NCBI GenBank assembly: GCA_039000515.1
Contig: JBCFYV010000012.1
Coordinates: 8,178,287 to 8,242,286, forward strand
From: Timema cristinae
Lineage: Eukaryota > Arthropoda > Insecta > Phasmatodea > Timematidae
DNA length: 64,000 nt
Direction: 5' to 3'
The notes beneath the pieces are model-generated. The model saw nothing but the letters and a program-made list of their open reading frames with translations. It did no database searches and was not told where the DNA came from. Made by a program: the position numbers and the translations under genes. Below are positions 1 to 10,500 of the stretch, one piece after another (positions within the stretch are counted from its first letter, which is position 1; each line of letters begins with the position of its first letter).

Positions 1-10
1 TTCGGGGGAG

Positions 11-465
11 CTGAATTGTATCCATTCTGAATGGTGGCCATTCAGACATTTCTTAAACAAGCACCACAAATAAAACGTCCGATTTGTATCCATTATCATT
101 ATACCCACAAAATCCTAAATTGTATCCATTCTGAATGGTGGCCATTCAGACATTTCTTAAACAAGCACCACAAATAAAACGTCCGATTTGTATCCATTAT
201 CATTATACCCACAAAATCCTAAATTGTATCCATTCTGAATGGTAGCCATTCAGACAGTTTTCAAATAAATGACTTTAACAAAAATCCTGATTTGTATCCA
301 CATTTTCATAATGTCCACAAAATCCTGAATTGTATCCATTCTGAATGGTAGCCATTCAGACATTTTCTTAAACGAGCACCACGAATAAAAAGTCTGAATT
401 GTATCCACTAGAAATATGTGCATTATACCCACAGAATCCTGAATTGTATCCATTCAATTGCGGTA
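11..465. repeat. Left inverted end: ~104 bp tandem units
   Basis: Four units and a partial fifth start at about 14, 118, 222, 328 and 442, giving spacings of 104, 104, 106 and 114 bases. Each unit carries AATTGTATCCATT, and the complete units carry the imperfect palindrome CTGAATGGTRGCCATTCAG. The first two units are nearly identical and the inner ones are diverged. The array is the mirror of 3148-3376. Confidence 0.9.
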
Positions 466-510
466 CCACTTGTCTGATAGATGGCAGCAGGAGAAACTCG
501 CCTTAACTCA

Positions 511-596
511 TTCCGAGAAAACTAGAGAGCAGCACTATCTCTACTTATATATAATATTAAAATAGAGATAGTGCTGCTCTCTAGTTACCTCGGAAT
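511..596. repeat. Hairpin inside the left inverted end
   Basis: Positions 511-542 and 564-596 are inverted copies (TTCCGAG...AGAGATAG against its complement) separated by a 21 base AT spacer. The right end of the element instead carries two direct copies of the same motif (3034-3066 and 3074-3105), so the two arms have been rearranged differently. Confidence 0.8.
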
Positions 597-637
597 AAAT
601 AAATAAATAAATAAATAAATAAATATATATATATAAA
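594..637. repeat. (AAAT)n / (TA)n microsatellite
   Basis: A run of AAAT tetranucleotides passes into a TA run directly after the hairpin arm. Confidence 0.9.
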
Positions 638-2854
638 AGAGAAATACTTATTGGTGTTTCCTTTAAAAGAATAATAAAAGGGTACTTTACAAATCATTGG
701 AGTTTATTTATTCAAGTTGACTGGCTTCCTTAAACAACATTTCAAACTGCTGATTTATGCTCTAAGAAATGAAGACGTAGGGTTATATTATTTTAAGAAT
801 CTGTGTTTAAAGGTGGGATATTGAACATTTAATTTAATGTTGGGTGTCACCAAATATTGTGTTCCTGGCTGTGAAGATAATTAATACATCTCGTTATCGG
901 TTTCTCGTATATGCACTGAAAGTAATTTTATTGTTTCTTATCGAATGTATGAGTACAAGAGGCTGAAGATTCTTTAGCTACTTTACGTTTACATATCAGG
1001 TAAAACTTCCTAGTAAATTTCTATGTTTTAAGATTTACATTACCAGTACCGACATTAACTCGAGGGAGGGGGGCTATACACATTAGTCCTATAAGAAAAA
1101 TATGTAAGCCATTAACATACTATTTTTGGTTAAGTTTATGAATAATTAATCAAAATGTTTATGTTGCAATTGATAACTTTTCTCTAAATGTATTAATCTA
1201 TCTAAAATTGTATTGTAACTTAATTTCATAGACTTGTTAGTTGGTTGATTAGTTTATTTATAAACAATTAAAAGGGTTATATTTATCAAATAACTTTATC
1301 AGATTCACTTAACTGGGCCTCTTTGTTATTAATACAGATAAGTTATATATACATGACAACCTTGCATATAGAAATAACGTTTTAAATGTTAAAATCCACC
1401 AAAACATTTATTTGAACCTAATTTTTATAGACTTGAAGGTTACTTGGCTTACTTATTTTTTTACTGCAATCATTTAAAGATTACTTTTATATTATTATGT
1501 TTAATTATAGGCCTAATAAATGTGTTTGTTCAATAAATAAGCCGATAAAATTGGATTAATTAATTAAATAGTCTAAGAATATGGATGGCTTACATTTTTT
1601 ATGTCTTACAGTACATTATATAAAAGTCTTTGTTACAGAAAAAATCATTTAAAAAAAATAATCGTATGGGCGTTATTGAGCCTATGTATATTCTGATACC
1701 TAACTTACATTACATTATACCACACACATTAGTAGGGCCTAGGCCTTATATAGTTTGTGTTTTTTCTAGGATTTTCTGAATAACCTTCAGAGGAGAAGTC
1801 TTTCCTTGGGCTTTTAAACACAGTGACATTTTTATACTATTATGAGAAATTTAATATTTTTTACCATTCATAGACACAAAGTAGGCAAATTTCCAACTAT
1901 GGCAAAATTAATATTTTAAATAATACCAACAGTTTGAAAAATAATATTTCAGGATCCCAAAATTTCATGATAAATGTGTTGACGCCTGAAAGGTTAAGTT
2001 TTGTTCAGGTGGGTTCGTTTATAATATTAAAAATTATAAATATTGCTTATTAAATACTTTGAATACTTTGGTGCCATGTTGTGACATTCTTTGAATATTT
2101 ATATTATAAATAATGTTCATCTGTGATTGAACAGTTATTTGTTAATTTAAAAAAAATATTATATAAGCCTCCTTAATTTACAATATTCATTTTGTTATCA
2201 ATAGATACTTGTTTTTTTATGTGTGTTGAGAGGGCAAAAAATATAAGACAAGTTTATACGGTGACAAAGAAAAACAAGGAATCCTGCTCTCATTTTACTG
2301 GTAGGCCTACATTATCACTTTTAACCATAGTCTCAAGAATTCCCTTCAAAACACAAAATGAATTTTATTATCTAACAGCTAGAAGCAAAGATTTTTATTT
2401 TTTTACACTGCCCTCCTTCTCGTTTGACTTTAGGTGGATAAATGGTTAGGTATTTCTACTTATATAAAGACTTACGGGGTTTTTCAATTAAACTTAACTA
2501 AACTAGTACATAAAATGTAGGCCTGTGTTCAAGTTGAGTATGATAACCTATAACTTCAACTTCAACACCAACCCAGATAGACCTACATTATAAACTGATG
2601 AAATTATCTGTAGATAATAGGATATGATACTTTAAAACAAATCTATAAAGATTAAAAGCATATAGGCCCCCTAATTACAAAAATATTGTTTCTTTATTGC
2701 CATGCCCTATCTTAGATTTAAGTTACTTTAACCTTTGCATAGAGTAAGTGATAGTTTTCTGTGAGCATATAATATGGCGTCGTTAAAGTATCTACTGCTG
2801 TCAATTGTCATAATAATAGTATTTAAATACAAGATTGTCAACAAGATGATAGTA

Positions 2855-2858
<4 letters not shown>
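638..2858. other. AT-rich interior of the foldback-like element
   Basis: No gene, RNA or transposase relic is seen here on either strand. The longest open frames are short and of AT-biased composition, with no recognisable motif. Confidence 0.7.

Positions 2859-2907
<49 letters not shown>
2859..2907. repeat. (TA)n microsatellite
   Basis: An uninterrupted TA dinucleotide run of about 24 units. It creates short mirror-image open frames of Tyr-Ile repeats on both strands that are not genes. Confidence 0.95.
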
Positions 2908-2911
<4 letters not shown>

Positions 2912-3030
2912 AGCACCTTAATCACAGATATATTCTGTAATGTTTTAAAAAAATAAGTCGGAAAATCCGTGTTTAGATTTTAAAGTAATAAGACAATGAT
3001 AATTAAAAATATTATATTTTTATATTAATA

Positions 3031-3376
3031 TAGAGATAGTGCTACTCTCTAGTTACCACGGAATGAGTTAAGGATAAGTGCTGCTCTCTAGTAAACATGG
3101 AATGAGTCAAGGCGAGTTTCTTCTGCTGCCATCTATCAGACAAGTGGTACCGCAATTGAATGGATACAATTCAGGATTCTGTGGGTATAATGCAAATATT
3201 TCTAGTGGATACAATTCAGACTTTTTATTCGTGGTGCTCGTTTAAGAAAATGTCTGAATGGCTACCATTCAGAATGGATACAATTCAGGATTTTGTGGGT
3301 ATTATGATAATGGATACAAATCAAACTTTTTATTTGTGGTGCTTGTTTAAGAAATGTCTGAATGGCTACCATTCAG
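3031..3376. repeat. Right inverted end of the foldback-like element
   Basis: The reverse complement of this block matches the left end through the outer units and the inner unique block. It holds only about two outer units, fewer than the left end. The last recognisable base is the end of CCATTCAG at 3376; the sequence after it is unrelated. Confidence 0.85.
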
Positions 3377-4128
3377 TCATCTCCCATATTCTACCACTTA
3401 GTCCAAACTTTAAGCTAAATGGGCTAGTATTTCCGTAGGCTTTCTTTGTTCCTCTAATTATATTCAATGAACACTTCAATTGGATGTTGCTCAAAGCCGT
3501 GTAATGAAAAACTCTGTCTTGCTCAAGGTCGTTAAATAAATGATTTTTTAACCATAATCCTTCCTATCACAGAATATTGGATGTATACTGATTTTATTTC
3601 TTTTCAATTTTGTATTAACACTGTCAAGAAATAAAAACTTTTATCAGATGAGAGATGAACTGGACATCCTGACGGTGGAAATAGCTAGTGATAACAGGCA
3701 GGTTTTTAGGATTCCATGTGTCCTTTGTGTAGGGCCTAAATGCACTGGAAATCGGTACGCAGGCAGTCTGCTTTCTTTCTGTACACACCCTATGACTAGA
3801 CAAGGAAACAAACATCCCCACCACAAGGTCATCTACAAATGTACAAACAAGACAAACTAGAGGAGGAATATTCAAGGGGTGGTCAAACTACAACTACCAG
3901 TAGTGTTCAAATTATATATTGGGGTTCCCAAAGTGTTGATGCAAACTAATGTAGCCAACATTTCACTCATTGAGAAGAGGCTTAATATTTTTCTAGTATC
4001 TGATTCAAAATTTAAGTACCTATATTCCCAGTATTTCTATTATCAAAAATAAAATAAAATAAATTTCCAGTATTAGAAGATACCCTACCTAGGCTCCCAA
4101 ACTTCTAATTTGCTATTTACTTTAAACA
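3377..4128. other. Intergenic DNA, no gene seen
   Basis: Overlapping 60-83 residue open frames lie on both strands around 3624-3875, but none has a recognisable motif or codon pattern. They may be part of an unassigned repeat. Confidence 0.5.
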
Positions 4129-4375
4129 TTTTTTTTTCTTTATCACCGTGTTTGGATTATATGCTTAAGTACTAATGCTAATGGGTTAGGAATTGGGAGG
4201 GTTGAATATAGATGAAGTAAACCCACATTTGTGTGGAGGGAGAGTGGAAAACCATTCAGGAAAAACCATCCCCAGTTCATCCAAGTGAGATTCGAACCTC
4301 GATCTACCCAGCCTCAGAAGTCTAGCTCAACATGAAACTTGTGCGTTAGCAAACTATGCCACCGAGACGGGTAAT
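4129..4375 (-). mobile_element. tRNA-derived SINE, full-length-like copy
   Basis: Read on the minus strand, the copy opens with a tRNA-like head. An A-box-like stretch (GGTGGCATAGTTTGCTAACG) is followed by a B-box-like stretch (GAGGTTCGAATCTC), then a body (ACTCTCCCTCCACACAAATG, CCCAATTCCTAACCCATTAG) and a terminal GGTG-A/T-rich tail. The same order occurs in the other SINE copies in this window. The ends are not sharply set because no target duplication is clear. Confidence 0.85.
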
Positions 4376-5629
4376 GTTTTTTTTCACTTGTAACATTTGT
4401 TAACTGTATATTTGTTTCACTACCAGCCTGAATGATTGGAGCTCTGTTTAATTACTTTCTGTAATTTTATCATTTTTGTCTGAAGCAAATAATTATTTTG
4501 TTTTAAATATGTAGTTCAAAATTATTTTCTTTTATTTGTCCTTTTAAGAATCATTTATGCTTTATGTTTCAAACTATTGTCGTAACTCTATTTCTCTTTG
4601 TAAAATTTTATAATTTTACTTTTTATCAACCACCAAATTTATAAAACATCCAAGACTCAAAATGTAGTTTCCTTCTATGTTTTTAAAGTAACCTTGCTTC
4701 CCTTGAGCCAAAATTGTTTATAATATAATTTCTTTTGTTTCCTTTCTTTGAATAATTTATTGCATAGACAATAGTAACTTTACTTTTTGAAAATTCAAAT
4801 TAGACAAGAGATGTGAACGGAAGATGGAAGCAACTGATCAATAAGTTTCTTTGTATTTTTTATATTCTTGAATGATTATCATTGTTGATAGAAAATCATT
4901 TTTTATCAGGTTTGTATTTCATCTTTCCATGCATTGTTTAACTGAGAGCACATTAATTTTTTTCAGTAAGATTCTCAAATGACTTTAATTGTTGAAAGAA
5001 TGCAACTAATGTTGGTCTAAATGACCCTAGTTAGGATGTTGACCTTCTTTCCATGTTTGTTGTGAGAAATAAGCCCCCTTTTTTAAATCTTGTTTTTTAT
5101 ATGTTCTCCACACACATCAGGATTATTTAGTTATTGTTTTACCTAAATTTTAACTTTACAACAAATGATTAATCTTTTTCCCCTAATTTTCATTTTTCCA
5201 TAGTTCACGTCATGTTCTTTTCTAATAGTTATTTTTCACCTGTCCCCTCCCCTCAATTATTTTATAGTATAAAATCAGGGACTTGCTTTCAGTCCAAGAT
5301 ATTTTTATTTAGGGCCTAAATGTAATTAATTCTGTTATGTTAGATAATCTATTTAATACTTTAATTTTTATTATGTTAACAAAAATACCTTTTTTATAAC
5401 TAAATAATTTTATTTTTAATAACATCTATTTCTCAAAGGGGATAAAACCGAATGTAATTAATATAGTGGTATTTCACTACTGCCAGCACGCTATAAAATT
5501 TAATTTTAATGAGATTGATACCATATGCAGAGAAAATAATTGGGATCATTAGTGTGATTTGTGGCAAAATAGAACAATGGGTCAGATTTTTACAATCTAG
5601 CAAATATTAGAAAACATCAACTATACATG
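4376..5629. other. AT-rich DNA, no gene seen
   Basis: This stretch is T-rich and has no open frame of note. I looked here on the minus strand for the missing last Rheb exon and did not find one. It could be part of that gene's last intron. Confidence 0.5.
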
Positions 5630-6635
5630 GATTTTAAAAAGGTCTAAGATTCAGTTAAAAGAAATAAACTATATGAATTTTTGTTAAGTTGGGTATAGGT
5701 ACAAAAAACTTGTCAAGCTAATTGAGGTACGTTTGACTTATCCGCATGGCAGGGTTAGGGTTGAGAGGAGATGTTCCTTTTCCATTACTTTTTAATCTAG
5801 CCTTAAGAGTACTTAATATGTTATTTAAATAATGCAAGAGAGTAGTGAAGAGTTGACATTAAACGGTACAATGCAGCTATTAGGATACACAAATGACTTA
5901 GCTTTGTTGGGCAATAGTCAGGAAGCTGTTGCACAACTGCAAACATTATTAGTTTGTAATAATAGAAATGAATATGTGCTCTACTATACAACTTTTATAT
6001 TTATTATACACATTTTTGCTCAGTGCACTTTATTTCATACAAAACATTTTATTAGAATAGTAAGGAAATAGGTTTAGAGATTATTGTGAACAACAATCAT
6101 TTTACAAGGTTAATGAGTTGAAATATTTAGGTACAATTTTAACTAGCAATAACAATATTAGATTGGAAATTAAGATACAATACAGTAGAATATACAAAAC
6201 AATAGTTTTACCAGTTGTTTCCTGTGGGTGTGAAATGTCTCTTACCTTGCATGATGAAAACAAATCTAGATATTTGAAAACAAGGTGTTTAGGAAGATAT
6301 TTGATCCAAAAAAGGATAACGGTATTGGAGAGTGGATGATCTTACATAATGATTAGTTAAATAAACTGTACTCATCACAAAACATTGTTAGGATAGGCAA
6401 GTCTCATAGATACAGTAGGAGGGACAAGCAGTGCCAAAGGAAGATTCTAGAACCTTGACTAGGGTAGTGTCTGGCAAACCAAATATGAAGAAACTATTGA
6501 GACCTAGATACAGAATGGACCTGAAAGAGATGAAGTGTAATGAGGTGGACTGGATAGAACTAGCTCAAGATTGGGATATTGTAAATGCAGCAATGACTTT
6601 CAAATTCCTAATGCCATAGCTTAAGTAAGTACATT
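5630..6635 (+). pseudogene. LINE-B: non-LTR reverse transcriptase relic
   Basis: Translated pieces in order match the palm-to-C-terminus of a non-LTR reverse transcriptase. A segment corresponding to the DFKKAYDS region (5630-5800) is followed by LNGTMQLLGYTNDLALLG, where the catalytic YADD has become YTND. Next come MKYLGTIL and IYKTIVLPVVSCGCE, and a C-terminal stretch (GKPNMKKLLRPRYRMDLKE, NEVDWIELAQDWD) typical of arthropod elements annotated as endonuclease-reverse transcriptases. Frameshifts and stops separate the pieces and the 5' half is absent. The 3' end runs into CTTAAGTAAGTA, a simple-repeat tail also seen at 59020-59040. I do not assign a clade. It lies downstream of the known Rheb exons. 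Confidence 0.85.
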
Positions 6636-7399
6636 TAACAAATATATGTGTGTTGTGAGAATGAGCGGAAAAGGGGGAAAATTGGAAGGAAATGTTTGTA
6701 CGTTGATTTAAATATATCATCAAGAGTCAAAATGGGGACCATTGATCAAGGTGTGTGTGTGTGTGTGTGAATACTCTCATTGATGGGATGTTTAGATTTG
6801 TCTTGTTCTCAGTCTTTTGTATTTCAATTTGGAAGAAAAAAAAACCAAATAAATAATATACTTATCCAACAATCTTAAGATTAATTCTCATGTCATGAGA
6901 TTTTAAATTAAGCCTGATTAAAATATTTGGTTGAATTTAGCACTTGTAGGTTTCCTCAGATACTAAAGCTCAGTTACAGACAAGCAAACTGTTTGTTAGA
7001 AGGGTTTTAATTTGATATATATTAAGATTTGTAATTATCTTGAATCAATTATCTGCGACTATTTGTCCCTCAATATTTACATTTTAATATTTTTCCAAGC
7101 ACCTTGCCACACATAAAAAAAATATTTGTAGTAAAACATTACCTAAGCAAAAGGGTCATGCTTGATTTACGCAAAGTCATTAGAATACAAAAGTAATATT
7201 GATGATTTACAATTTGTCAGCATATTAAGTGAAACGACAAAAAATTAATAAGGAAGACAAGAATAAAAGTATTTAAGCACCAAAGAATTGAGTTTGGCAT
7301 TAATAGTTTTAATTTAATATTCAACTAATGAAAGATATAGGTTATCTATTACATAATATAGTGTAATGTAAAATCTCCCAAGATAAAATCAAAACTAAC
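6636..7399. other. Intron 4 side of Rheb, no exon found
   Basis: This follows the GTTAGT donor at 7394-7399 on the minus strand. It contains a short (GT)n run near 6751-6769 and AT-rich DNA. No C-terminal Rheb exon with a CaaX end was recognised. Confidence 0.5.
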
Positions 7400-7529
7400 C
7401 TCATTCTGTTTTGCAGAAGTTTCAAGGAAGGCTGCCTTCCACAACTCTGCGAGCCTCTTTCCCTCTTCGCTGCTAATCATCCGTTCCATATGGAGGTCTG
7501 TCTTGTTGCCCACTAGCACGATGGGAACA
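7400..7529 (-). CDS. Rheb: Rheb exon 4 (NKxD and SAK motifs)
   Basis: The exon follows CTGTATTAG and ends before GTTAGT. It codes [19 protein letters not shown], then [20 protein letters not shown] and QNE. It matches the Rheb G4 and G5 regions without breaks. Confidence 0.97.
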
Positions 7530-10500
7530 CTAATACAGAAAGACAGAACACCTTGAGAGGCAAACTGTCACATTGAACTCACTACAACTAATCACTGCTA
7601 GACGCAAGCAAGATTATATAGGAGTCTGCTTTGCTTGAGATTATTGAGATCAGGAGAGGAGTAGGAGAGATTGCCACCAAACTTATATTATAGAATTCCC
7701 TGACTTCTAGGTTTATTAGACAATTTTTCCTGACTACCTTTTTTCAGTTTTTCTTGGAAAATGATGATTATTCTGTTCATTGCATTGATCACATGTAAAA
7801 AATAAAATGCTAGCAAAAGCTAAACATCAAACATTTTAATAAGTTATTTTTCAAAAATTATATGTTTTGGGTATTATTTGTGACACTATGTAAATACAGC
7901 ATAAAAAAGCAACTTATTCCGAAATTAGTGGTATTTATAGCAAAGCATTTCAATTTCCTGACATTTCCCTTTTTGCCCTGGTGCTCGTAGCCATCTGCAG
8001 GGCTATTATGACCGCAGATTGGCTCGAGTGACAGTAGTTACCCATATTTTCAGTAAATATACCAAATAAACTATAGTGCCTGTACCACAGTAGCTCCACA
8101 GTAGCCATGGCAACAAGTTCTTTGCAGTATAAACATTTACAACAGTTGGCAACATGTTCACTTTTAGCCAATTTTATTATTAAGAGCAGGCAGAATATTT
8201 TATTAGTTTGTGTGACATAATAATATTTTCTTTTCTTTTAAAGTTATTTTCTAGTAGGTTAATTATTTTTATGTTTGGATGGTAAATGTAGGATGTGTTA
8301 TTTTTTAAAGTTAGATCAAGTGATTTTATTATTAAAATAGGGTTAAGTGGATTTCAGACAAACATTCTTATATATTATTAGCCAAGTTTCTGGTATTCTA
8401 GACGTGAGGCTTGACTTTGAAAAGAATTCTCCAACATTTTAAAAGGTTTGCTCATGTCTTGTAGAATTTGCCACCTCCCTCACATCCTTTGATTGTCAAC
8501 TCTTCTCCTCAAAACAATAACATGAAGGCGTATAAGCCTTCAATTTTAAATAATTTTCTACTTTTTACACAACTATTCCACCTAAATTAACATTATTAAC
8601 TTATTATTTTTGGATTAAAAATAGAAACTACGGAATAATAAACTAGTAATTATGCTGACAAATACATAACAAATCCTTTAAACAAAACTTCTATCCTGTC
8701 CTAACCTAGCAATTATAAATGAGTAGAAGCAAAAACAAAATGTTTAATGAATAAAATATATTATACAAGTAAAAATAAAAATACCAATTAAACACTTTTC
8801 TATACTAAAACACACTTGAATAAAATGTTAATCTAACTAAATTGGAAATTAAATAACTATTTGAAAAGTAATGAGCACAAATGAGAAAAGATTTGGTATG
8901 TTGGGGGAGGGAGAAAGGGAGAGGGGGGGAGGGGAAGGGGGAGTAAAGTGGTTTTCGAATTTTGGAATTTTCTCAGTTGGGAAAAAGGTTATAGCACTTT
9001 GAGCAAATAATTTCTATCACAAAAATCAAGGTGTTCTGAGCACCATCTAGGAACCTTCCCCCCAACGACGAGGATTTAAAAAAACAAAAATTGGTTTTGA
9101 ACTCTCCAATCATGTATAAACAACTGTGGAAAAAATAAATTGTGTGGCAACCAAACAATTTAATATAAATTTGTTGAAATAGCATGGAATTACCCGTTAG
9201 TGTGAACAGAAAAAACCAATATGGTTAGATTTGCATAAATTTGAGTTTAGATCCAAGGAAAACCTATTTTTTAAACTTTATAAAACACTACATTTCACTT
9301 ATTGCCTAAAAATGTGTTCAAAGTTTGTAACTCTATACCTAGCCTAGATGCAAACCATAATATAGCTAAGAAATAAGTTATAAGCTACCGGTAAACTAAG
9401 TTAAGTATTGGCACAGTTCTATTACTCACTGCACTTTGCCAGTCATGTCTAGAAGTTTATCATAGATTATCTGGACCACCTCGAAGGACTTAGATGATGT
9501 GATGGAATAGACCAAAACATAGCCGTGGATGTCCATCGAGTACTGGGCTGGAAATATTGAGTACTCATCCTGGCCTGCAGTGTCCACAAGTTTAACTTCA
9601 TATTCTTGACTATTCACACGTGTTGTTTTGGAGAATGCTGTAATTATAAGCTGTAGTTTTAATTAAAAACATCACATAAAAAAGTTCAAGATTCAATATA
9701 CAGTAGCCTCATGACTTCTTTGGTGCTGACTGAGAGCTCACAGCTGACTTCTGACAGTCAACATTTAGGTATATACCTAAATTTTGACTGTCAGAAGTGA
9801 CAGCTGCTAAACATATGTTTTTGTAGATCAAATGGTTCGGCGTAGGGATGCATAATTTGGTCTGGTAGCTTTTCAAAGCCGTCAGCTGTCAGCTGTGAGC
9901 TGTCAGTCAGCACCAAAGAAGTCATGGGGCTACTGTACTAGTGTTAGTAAATTAATTATTTCAAAAATGACCTCAGGAGACAAAATTTTAATGTACTGTA
10001 TATAAATTGTAACACACACAAAGAAATATACAGGCATACCTCATTTTAAGGTGCTTTGTTTTAGAGTGCTTCACTAATGGGACACTGTTTACGGTATGGA
10101 TTGTTTTATATTTAATTGAGCTCGACTGCTGAGGACAGGGAGATCGAGGTTTGAATCTCGGTCGGGTGAACTGGGGGGGAGGTTTCCTAAATGGTTTGCC
10201 ACTCTCCCTCCACGCAAATGCGGGTTCACTTCCTCTAATTCACCCTCCCCAATTCCTAATCCAGTAGCGTAATTAGTACTTAAAGCGTATAACCCAAACG
10301 GGTATTATTATTTATATTTAATGTTCTGCTTAGGACTAAAAGGTATGTTTTCTTAATTATTTTAAAGTCTACATGACTTTAGTTCAAGAAGAGCAATGAA
10401 AGTTAAAGGTTTTGAGTTAGGCAGATCTGTCCAAAAAACCTGTTTAATAATTTTGAGGTTAAGTTGAAACTTATAACTTAATTTAATTATATAGGAGAAA

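Larger units (their letters stand above)
11..3376. mobile_element. Foldback-like element with long composite inverted ends
   Basis: The two ends of this 3.4 kb stretch are inverted copies of each other. Each has an outer array of units carrying the near-palindrome CTGAATGGTRGCCATTCAG, followed inward by a shared unique block (GGTACCACTTGTCTGATAG and the following ~60 bases). The middle is AT-rich and has no convincing reading frame. Long inverted ends built of short tandem units are the hallmark of Foldback/Galileo-type elements, so I infer a non-autonomous foldback element. The left end lies ten bases inside the window and no target duplication is visible, so the outer limits are uncertain. 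A decayed inverted segmental duplication is the alternative. Confidence 0.6.

Noticed and set aside
250..453. Minus-strand 67-codon frame, MDTIQDS..., with a plus-strand cousin at 3160-3438
   Set aside because: Both are translations of the ~104 bp inverted-end units; the repeated phrases follow the DNA repeat and show no independent protein signal.
11..465. Possible CRISPR array (regular repeats)
   Set aside because: Units of ~104 bp are contiguous, spacers are not unique, and the host is a eukaryote.
2728..2956. Open frames on both strands across the TA run
   Set aside because: They consist mostly of Tyr-Ile repeats produced by the microsatellite.
3624..3875. Overlapping 60-83 codon frames on both strands
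   Set aside because: No recognisable motif, no splice context, and mutual overlap.
7950..8171. Minus-strand 73-codon frame with several Cys
   Set aside because: It lies within Rheb intron 3; the Cys spacing fits no finger I know and it has no partner exon.
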